A program made the translations under genes and the position numbers. Source: Tigriopus japonicus (taxonomy: Eukaryota; Arthropoda; Copepoda; Harpacticoida; Harpacticidae). From it: 64,000 bases of DNA. The stretch is from assembly GCA_010645155.1 (NCBI GenBank), contig CM021318.1:10901331-10965330 (forward strand). The letters run 5' to 3'. This document shows, in pieces, positions 58,000 to 64,000 of this stretch. A model generated the notes under the pieces. The model was not told the origin of the DNA and did no database searches. It saw nothing but the letters and a program-made list of their open reading frames with translations. How positions within the stretch are numbered: position 1 is the stretch's first letter; every line of letters starts with the position of its first letter.

Positions 58000-60445
58000 A
58001 AAGTCCCATAAATAATGCTTTAGAGTAGCTCTTTAATAGCTTCTCGAGGCACATTCATCGGAATTGTGCCCTATTAATCTTACCTATCTTACGATAAAAT
58101 CAAAACTAGTTTCGGAATCTTTATCCCACACCACATGCTAACTTGTTCTTATCTTTGTTATACATACTAGATGTAGAAGGGTTGTCACGAAGAATGATTC
58201 TTGCAATCCCTTTTGATGCCAAAAATCCTCTGACCCATTCGAAAAAATAGTCGCATAAAGCCAAATTATGTAACCATTACTGTTTTGCCAAGGAGCCATG
58301 GACATCTAACCTGTTTCAAATCTATTAGCCCGAGAGGTAAGATTATCCTTTTGCAATCCAAATCCTCACGATTTATTGGAATTTCGATTGCAACTCTAAT
58401 AATGAAACTTACCATTGACACAGAACCTCAACAATTGCCAAATATATGAGAACTGTACACTTCAAGTATTTCGCGCGTATTTCGAAATAATTAAATTTGT
58501 TATTTCAAGCGCTCAGAAAATGTGCCATCGGAGGTATTTCATATGATATAATTTGCAAGTATGGGTCAGGCCAAGATTTTTCGACCCCGGATCTGGCCCT
58601 GTGTTTTCGGATCGGATCGGTTCAGTTCAGTTGGATCCATCTGATCTGGATCGGTGTGAATCAAGATCAATGACAATTTTTAATATGGAATATATTCTGC
58701 TTAGATAAATATGTGGTTAAAGAAAAAGTTAAAAAATACTGCGGAAAAAAATGTAAACAGAAATTGTCTAGTAAATTATATCTAAATTTCACGATTCGAC
58801 TCCTCAGAGGTTGGTTCTGGTTCTGGACGGGTTCCTGGGGTTTTGGATCAAACTCATGACGAGCCGACTTCGAAGCCGAGTTCGCAAACTCAAGCGCAAA
58901 AACACTTACCATTCAAAGGCGTGCTTTTTGCGAGCAAATGTTGAATATTATCTATACAGTACATGGCATTCAAAACTTCGAATTTACAAAATATCAAGGG
59001 GTGCCAATTGTGAACCACCTCAATATTTATGTTTTCTGGTCCTTTCAATTTTGGAATATGTAAAACTTTTTTAGTTGTTAGACAATTCAATTTCTGGATA
59101 CTTTGGAAAGCAAAACGATTCGAGACTTCCGAGTAGATCGACCGATACACATCTTAGTTTTTTCCAGAAGATTTTTTCCCCGATTTTGCCGACTCAAAAC
59201 ATTCACCATGAACAGCCAGCAGCCAATGTTTCAAGATTCCTCATTTTTTTGTCGTAGGCTTTGCTATAGTTTATAAAGTAAAGTTGTGTTTTTGTTCTCC
59301 ATTGATTTATTGTAATTATTTTCCCCCCGTTGTTACTGGATTGCCGTTTAGGCAATAAAGAAAAGGCAAGAAACGTAAAGCAATAAAGACTGACGGAATA
59401 CTATTTTTGTTGCAAAAACTTAATACAATGTCTACTCCAAACGGCGCTTTAAAATCCGCCGTGATGAAGTACAATGGTTCACATGCACTTTTGCGAAGAA
59501 GCCTCCCCATAAAATAGTTCCAATCAAAAGAACATAACATTTGGACCACTTTATAAATGGAATGTCTTGGCTTATGAATTATTGTGACCCTTATATGTAG
59601 CTTTTGGGCAAAATTTGATCTCAGTTAGTCAAGCCTTCCAAACCGAAGGCAGGCAAATTTGATAGAAAAAAAGTTAAAAATGAACGTCATATTTTGACAA
59701 AAAAAACTTCATGATTTCCTTATATTCAGGGTTGGAAAATGAATTATGTGGTGATTGTTTTTAAGTTAGTAACTTCGATAATGGAGATTGGACCAGTTCT
59801 ACAAGTATTCGCATGAGCCTTGGAACAAAGTGAACAAAAAGTAAAAAAAAAATGTAAGCAACCTATGTTTAAACTCGTGCACTAGTCCATATTAAACTTT
59901 TTACTTTTTACTAAGCTTTTGTCCAAACAAAAGCTGTCGTGCCTTCCCCGAGCTCTCCTTGAGAAGGCCGATGCAATAATTTGGGTCTTTACATCCACCC
60001 CTACAAGATTAAGCATTTCATTAATTTTTTCACATAAAGGGACCCGCAACCTCTTGGATGAATTTCAGAGGTTGATCGTTGATGTTTCTATCAGCTCAGC
60101 TTTCTGCAAAGCCCATTGGTACTGTTTTGGCTAGCCTGAAGCCACATACCCATAAAGGAACTCTGGAAGGACCCTCTTGTCCCAGATCAAATAAAGCGCA
60201 TAACACACCACCATGGTCAAAATTCGAGTGTGGCTTAATAAGAATATTGCCAGACCTGAACCCTCAGAACTTTTTTTGTAAAAGCATTTGAAGAAGGAGG
60301 CCTGATTATCTCAACCGAACCTGGAGTCGCTAGAAGCATGAAAGATGTACGTTTAGCTCTAAAAGTTGGTTAATATATGTGTCATACTTGATCTGCAAAC
60401 GAATCAGAACTGGCTGATGAGCATAACTTTTGGACAGAAGGTTGA
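58000..60445. other. Intergenic, no supportable gene
   Basis: Bases 58560-58660 are rich in GGATC/GGATCGG motifs, probably a repeat remnant. A perfect 9-bp-arm hairpin (AGCTTTTGT/ACAAAAGCT) lies at about 59914-59935. No exon with domain or splice support was found. A poly(A) signal for the GPCR gene is not obvious: AATAAT-like sequence occurs at 58010 but no clear AATAAA nearby. Confidence 0.4.
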
Positions 60446-60454
60446 TCAAAAATA

Positions 60455-61176
60455 CAGTGTGAGATAGCAAATCGGTTACAAATAAGGTGAAGTACAAACA
60501 TGAGCAATTTACTCAAGAACCATGAAGAATGTCAAGCTGTAACTGGGTGAGGCGTTTCAATACTGGCCCACCCTCTATTTCTCAAAGTGGCCCCATCTGT
60601 TGCCACCATTGCCTTGAGCCTGAGAGCGCAGCACACCTTGATGATGTGGTTGTCCGACATGACTGCTCACTCCCTCTCCACGGAGGCCTTCAGGGTGTCA
60701 AGATTGGCACTATTCTCGACATTGCCCCAGACGCCATAGTCGAAAGGAGCGGCATCCAGGGAAGGAAGATGGCAGCCAGAAGTCTGCAAGATTCTCCATG
60801 GTCAGGTCGGCCTGACCTCGGATGCCACATCCATGAGGAAGTTCTGATCGATAATTTTGTTCATGCCACCGCTTCCAGGCTTTCTGCCAGGCTCTCCCCG
60901 GTCTCCTTTTTGTTCTTGATGCGGCACACATACTGTCTGGAACAATTCACAATCGACACAATCTTGAGAATGGGCACTTGGGCGTCAAGCAAATTGGACA
61001 AACATTGTCTCTTGGCCTCAATCGTGGTTTCCACTGAACGTAACAGAGTGAGCTTGGGCTCTATTGAAAGCTTAAAACCGGAATTATAATTCTGTCTATT
61101 GGTAACCTTAAAATCTTATTTAATATTTGAGGTATTCACTGTTAAGGAAATGTAACTAATTTGCTATCGCACACTG
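60455..61176 (-). mobile_element. Internally deleted Tc1/mariner transposon
   Basis: Terminal inverted repeats start CAGTGTG(A/C)GATAGCAAAT and continue GTTACA (60455 onward, and inverted ending at 61176), with about 3 differences in 26. TA dinucleotides flank both ends (60453-60454, 61177-61178), the mariner target duplication. The minus strand carries both ends of a mariner transposase, described separately. The element is 722 bp where a full one is roughly 1.3 kb, so about half is missing from the middle. Confidence 0.92.
60530..61060 (-). pseudogene. Broken mariner-family transposase
   Basis: Reading leftward on the minus strand, the N-terminal part shows a helix-turn-helix with PILKIVSIVNCSRQYVCRIK (about 60985-60926). 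A frameshifted ASEV segment follows. It then jumps to the C-terminal catalytic-end motif, read as FW-PSS then FDYGVWGNVENSANLDTL (about 60775-60692), and finally the tail ending VTA and stop near 60532. The central region with the first two catalytic Asp residues is deleted. At least two frameshifts and an in-frame stop (after VERE) interrupt the remainder. The protein cannot be active. The plus-strand open frame at 60529-61089 is merely antisense to this relic. Confidence 0.85.
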
Positions 61177-61179
61177 TAG

Positions 61180-62560
61180 TATTTAAGAATGTGTAACCCT
61201 CCCATTAAAGTTAGACCAAACAGGCTCAAAAGCACGTGATGATTTTCAGCTTCCTGATAACTGCAGAGTACTGATACCTAGCCAAACTGTTCAACCGATA
61301 TTTTATTTGGCTTCATCAGACTTGCCCTCATCAGTTTATAAGAACGTAGAATTTTAATCTTTATCTTCCATGCTCTAATTTGCTTGTAAAAGGCAACCAT
61401 TTTAACTGGTATTTTACAAGCCTGAGAAAAGAAGGTGTTCAATTATTCTCCGCTCAGAGTCATGAACCGATTAAAAAAACTTTGCTGAAACGTTTAAGAA
61501 TGGTTGTTAAATCCAAATCTTGATTTGTAGGACATTTTGATTACTCAAAGCAAGAATATCGCAAGGTTTCAGTAGGTTTCTTGGCCGAAAGTCCATGTAT
61601 AAGACGTAAATTTTCTGGTCCAAAAGTCCTTGTATCAGCAGTATATATATTATTTTGCCCGAAAATCTTCGTATCAGAAATAAATTTTCCTTGTCGAACA
61701 CGGAATTAAACAAAATTATCCATTAAAGCAACTCATTTACAAGGCTTTCTATTTCTATTGTACAGCAAAGTCATTCCGGACATTCCTCATGGCTTGTTGA
61801 TTTTAAGCTCAAGCAATGGGAATCCCAGGTGCACTAAGAAAAGATGACCGCCCTTTCATACGGTGCAAAACCTTGACGGTCAAAAACTGAGACAGTACCT
61901 TTCTGTACTTTGGTTGGGTACTGATGATTCATGATGATCCTCAAGTGGACCAACCGACTGACCAAGACATGCGGTAGTGACTAAGAGTCGCTACATAGAT
62001 GACCACAGTCTTGATAATTGCCAATCTAGAAAGTCTTTCTATTTGTGTAAGGTGAATGGACGGACGTTGCTTGAAAAGAAGTCGAGGTAATTTTCATGCA
62101 TACAGTCCCCGCATCTTTCAACAGATAGGATAGAAATGTATAAGAGATAATGACAAGGATGACAATCAGTTTAGGGATTGATAGACCATATCTCTATCCA
62201 CCCGAGCATATCCAGAAGCTATGATCTCAACCTCTACTAATGCGTCCACACTCCACATGCACGTACTGAAAGTAGCTACCGAACCGAATTCCTGGCCTGC
62301 TCTTCTTACTGTATTGTGGATATTTGTGTCTTGGACTTAACACGTACGGTAATGCAACAAAATTGTTCTACTTCGTACTTCTGGCGACGTCAACGGTGTA
62401 CATCAATTCAGAACTTGGTCTACAATGGTCGACCATCCCGACCGACGTGTCGTCGTCCCCGCTTTGTCGTTTCAAACGATGAAGTGATGGAGCTCAGTTT
62501 GTTCAATGTCCTCAGCGAGTGAAGATTGAACCAAACACATTTGCTCAAGAATAACAGAGA
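61180..62560. other. Intergenic, with degenerate tandem repeats
   Basis: Bases about 61565-61690 hold roughly three degenerate copies of a 45-50 bp unit with the core CCGAAAGTCC(T)TGTATCAG...TAAATTTT. The remainder has no recognised gene. The promoter of the Ser-rich gene should be in the last few hundred bases, but no clear TATA box was identified. Confidence 0.4.
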
Positions 62561-62572
62561 GCAGACAAAACA

Positions 62573-63316
62573 ATGGCCAAGAGTTTGATCATTTTGTGCA
62601 TCCTCATAGCTTGGTCAGAGGCAAATGTGGTTCGGCGATTTAGTTCAGACTCCACGACATTTACTCGCACATCATCGTTTCCATCCAGTTCCACCACTTA
62701 CACTAGATCTTCGTCGTTACCAGTGGGACAAGTTTACTATAAGCCCTTCTCTAGCTCATCCAGAGGCTCCAGGCAATTAAGCTCCTCCTCGTCTTCGTCG
62801 TCATCGTCCTCTTCATCTTCAAGCTCGTCGTCATTTGGAGACTTTGCTCAAAGTGGTGGGGATTTGTTATCCGGAATCTCGAAGGCCTTATCAGGCGCCA
62901 CTGACACGCTCGACACCATAATTGCGGTAAAGAAGGACACTATCTTGCCTGCCCTTCAGAATGGGATTCGAGCTACGAAAGGGATTATCGACAGTCCCGT
63001 CGTGAAACAAGTGATCCAAACTAAGCAAGCCATCGCCAAAAAGGCCATCGAAAAGGGCCCTGAGCTTATTGACACGGCTCAAGCTTTATTTCGCTCAGCT
63101 GGAGACTTGTTCCCAACTCTTTTTAGAGCGGGAACTTGTGCTTTAGTTTGTCCATTTCGGCAAACCGAGTTTGAACGTCGGGATTGTCGGAACCGGAATT
63201 GTGGCCCCGAATTGACTAGCTCCTCGGGCTCATCATCGACTTCAAGTAGCTCCTCTGGAAGCGATGACACATTTAATGTGTATGGTGATGCGGATTATGA
63301 TCCCAACAGTCCTTGA
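62573..63316 (+). CDS. Ser-rich secreted protein
   Basis: A single exon of 247 codons. The ATG at 62573 lies in a good context (AAACAATGGCC). Residues 1-18 form a signal peptide (MAKSLIILCILIAWSEA). Residues 20-85 are Ser/Thr-rich, with two TFTRTSS/TYTRSSS repeats and a run of about 17 Ser (near 71-87). Residues about 95-185 are a predicted amphipathic helical region (SGATDTLDTIIAVKKDTILP, KQAIAKKAIEKGPELIDTAQ). Then comes a short Cys cluster (C-x3-C, then C-x4-C) and a second Ser tract before an acidic end. The family is unrecognised. The architecture fits a small secreted matrix, glue or cuticle protein, but that is inference. A close AATAAA supports a real transcript. Confidence 0.75.
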   Translation: MAKSLIILCILIAWSEANVVRRFSSDSTTFTRTSSFPSSSTTYTRSSSLPVGQVYYKPFSSSSRGSRQLSSSSSSSSSSSSSSSSSSFGDFAQSGGDLLSGISKALSGATDTLDTIIAVKKDTILPALQNGIRATKGIIDSPVVKQVIQTKQAIAKKAIEKGPELIDTAQALFRSAGDLFPTLFRAGTCALVCPFRQTEFERRDCRNRNCGPELTSSSGSSSTSSSSSGSDDTFNVYGDADYDPNSP

Positions 63317-63371
63317 TGTACAGTACCTTTACAACTAAAGTTGCCATTGTTCTGCTCAATGCTCTCCGAGA

Positions 63372-63377
63372 AATAAA
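63372..63377 (+). terminator. Poly(A) signal of the Ser-rich gene
   Basis: AATAAA lies 55 bases after the stop codon of the Ser-rich secreted protein, on the same strand. Confidence 0.6.
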
Positions 63378-63399
63378 TATTAGCTTGCACTTTACAAGC

Positions 63400-64000
63400 G
63401 AATGCACCTGCTTTGGAAACATTCATTCTTTTGTACGTTACGTGATTGGCAATTAATTTGTTGGCCTAAGGCTACACTAAGCAGTAGAGTTAACCCTCAC
63501 ATCTTAACCTTTCCACTTCAATGTGTCCGCATTGAACCTCTGATTTGATCTGACCATTTTATGTCTTTGCGATTGAAAATGACTATCAGCAACAGACTTT
63601 TTGCAAATGTTATGTAATCTGAAATCACGGATTCAAATAGGAGTATTACGACTCTTTAAAAAAAAGAAATCGGTGTTACAAAACCGCTTAACACACAATA
63701 CTATTGACAGCTTTTCTTTCCGAATCGTGAAGGTGATGGGCATAAAAATATCTAATTAATCATACAAGTATTTATTTGATTGAATACGTAACCAAATCTT
63801 GGACAGCAAAATATTCATGAAAAGCATTTCATCCAAGGACTCTCAATGAGGATCAATTTTCATTATTTGGTGTTAGGTTTCAATAGCGCCCTATTTTTTT
63901 AACCTGAGGGTCATCCGTGCTTAGTGTCCCATGCCAAACAAACAATTACTTGAAACACAATAATGGCACACTAGTTTTCAAGACATATCAGTTAAAGGAA
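63400..64000. other. AT-rich window end, nothing recognised
   Basis: No exon, RNA gene or repeat with support was seen. Confidence 0.5.

Noticed and set aside
60211..60291. LPDLNPQ-like peptide resembling a Tc1/mariner catalytic motif on the plus strand
   Set aside because: Only a handful of residues match, no other transposase sequence surrounds it, and it lies outside the TIR-bounded element.
60529..61089. 186-codon plus-strand open frame
   Set aside because: It is antisense to the decayed mariner transposase, whose motifs read on the minus strand between matching TIRs.
1..64000. CRISPR array, prophage, operon or riboswitch
   Set aside because: The DNA is eukaryotic with spliced genes. 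The only regular tandem repeat is a spacerless 30-bp minisatellite.

Overview
This is eukaryotic nuclear DNA. Genes carry GT-AG introns, ATG starts and AATAAA/ATTAAA signals, there are no bacterial-style operons, and long AT-rich intergenic stretches hold degraded transposons. The protein families fit an arthropod: a CIB-type EF-hand protein, an adhesion-type GPCR, a METTL27-like methyltransferase, an EamA/SLC35G-like carrier, a C2H2 factor and large Thr/Ser-rich secreted proteins. The LINE C-terminus and gene compactness suggest a crustacean, perhaps a copepod. That placement is inference from family resemblance, not proof.

Layout. 1-10.7 kb is mostly gene-poor. It holds 3' ends of a non-LTR retrotransposon (4.3-4.5 kb on the minus strand, 7.2 kb on the plus strand), a 30-bp minisatellite inside a CAGGGT-ended repeat (4.5-6.1 kb), and a tRNA-derived SINE (about 7.65-7.83 kb) whose tail matches the LINE tail. 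10.7-14.7 kb (minus) is one long coding exon for a 1335-residue, Thr/His/Asp-rich secreted or type II membrane protein, with a probable 5'UTR intron up to about 15.6 kb. 23.0-29.4 kb (minus) is a complete six-exon CIB calcium-binding protein gene (190 aa). One of its introns hosts a 1.1-kb long-TIR foldback element with a perfect 8-bp target duplication. 32.7-33.7 kb (plus) is a five-exon SAM-dependent methyltransferase (249 aa). 34-42.7 kb shows no supportable gene. 42.8-47.6 kb (plus) holds a C2H2 zinc-finger gene. Its main exon is clear, and a phase-compatible upstream exon with an eh1-like motif lies 3.4 kb away, separated by a 586-bp Mutator-like MITE. 48.2-50.3 kb (plus) is a six-exon ten-TM EamA/SLC35G-like carrier (508 aa). 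50.9-55.2 kb is a transposon cluster: a LINE 3' end, two hAT-type non-autonomous elements with exact 8-bp duplications, and a pogo/Tigger-type MITE with a 28-bp perfect TIR. 55.9-58.0 kb (plus) is an intronless adhesion-type GPCR (699 aa). 60.45-61.18 kb is an internally deleted Tc1/mariner element with a broken transposase. 62.57-63.32 kb (plus) is a Ser-rich secreted protein (247 aa).

The host genes are functionally unrelated neighbours. No operon, gene cluster or CRISPR-like system was found. The most informative unusual structures are the mobile elements, several of which could be delimited to the base by their target-site duplications, and the LINE/SINE tail sharing.
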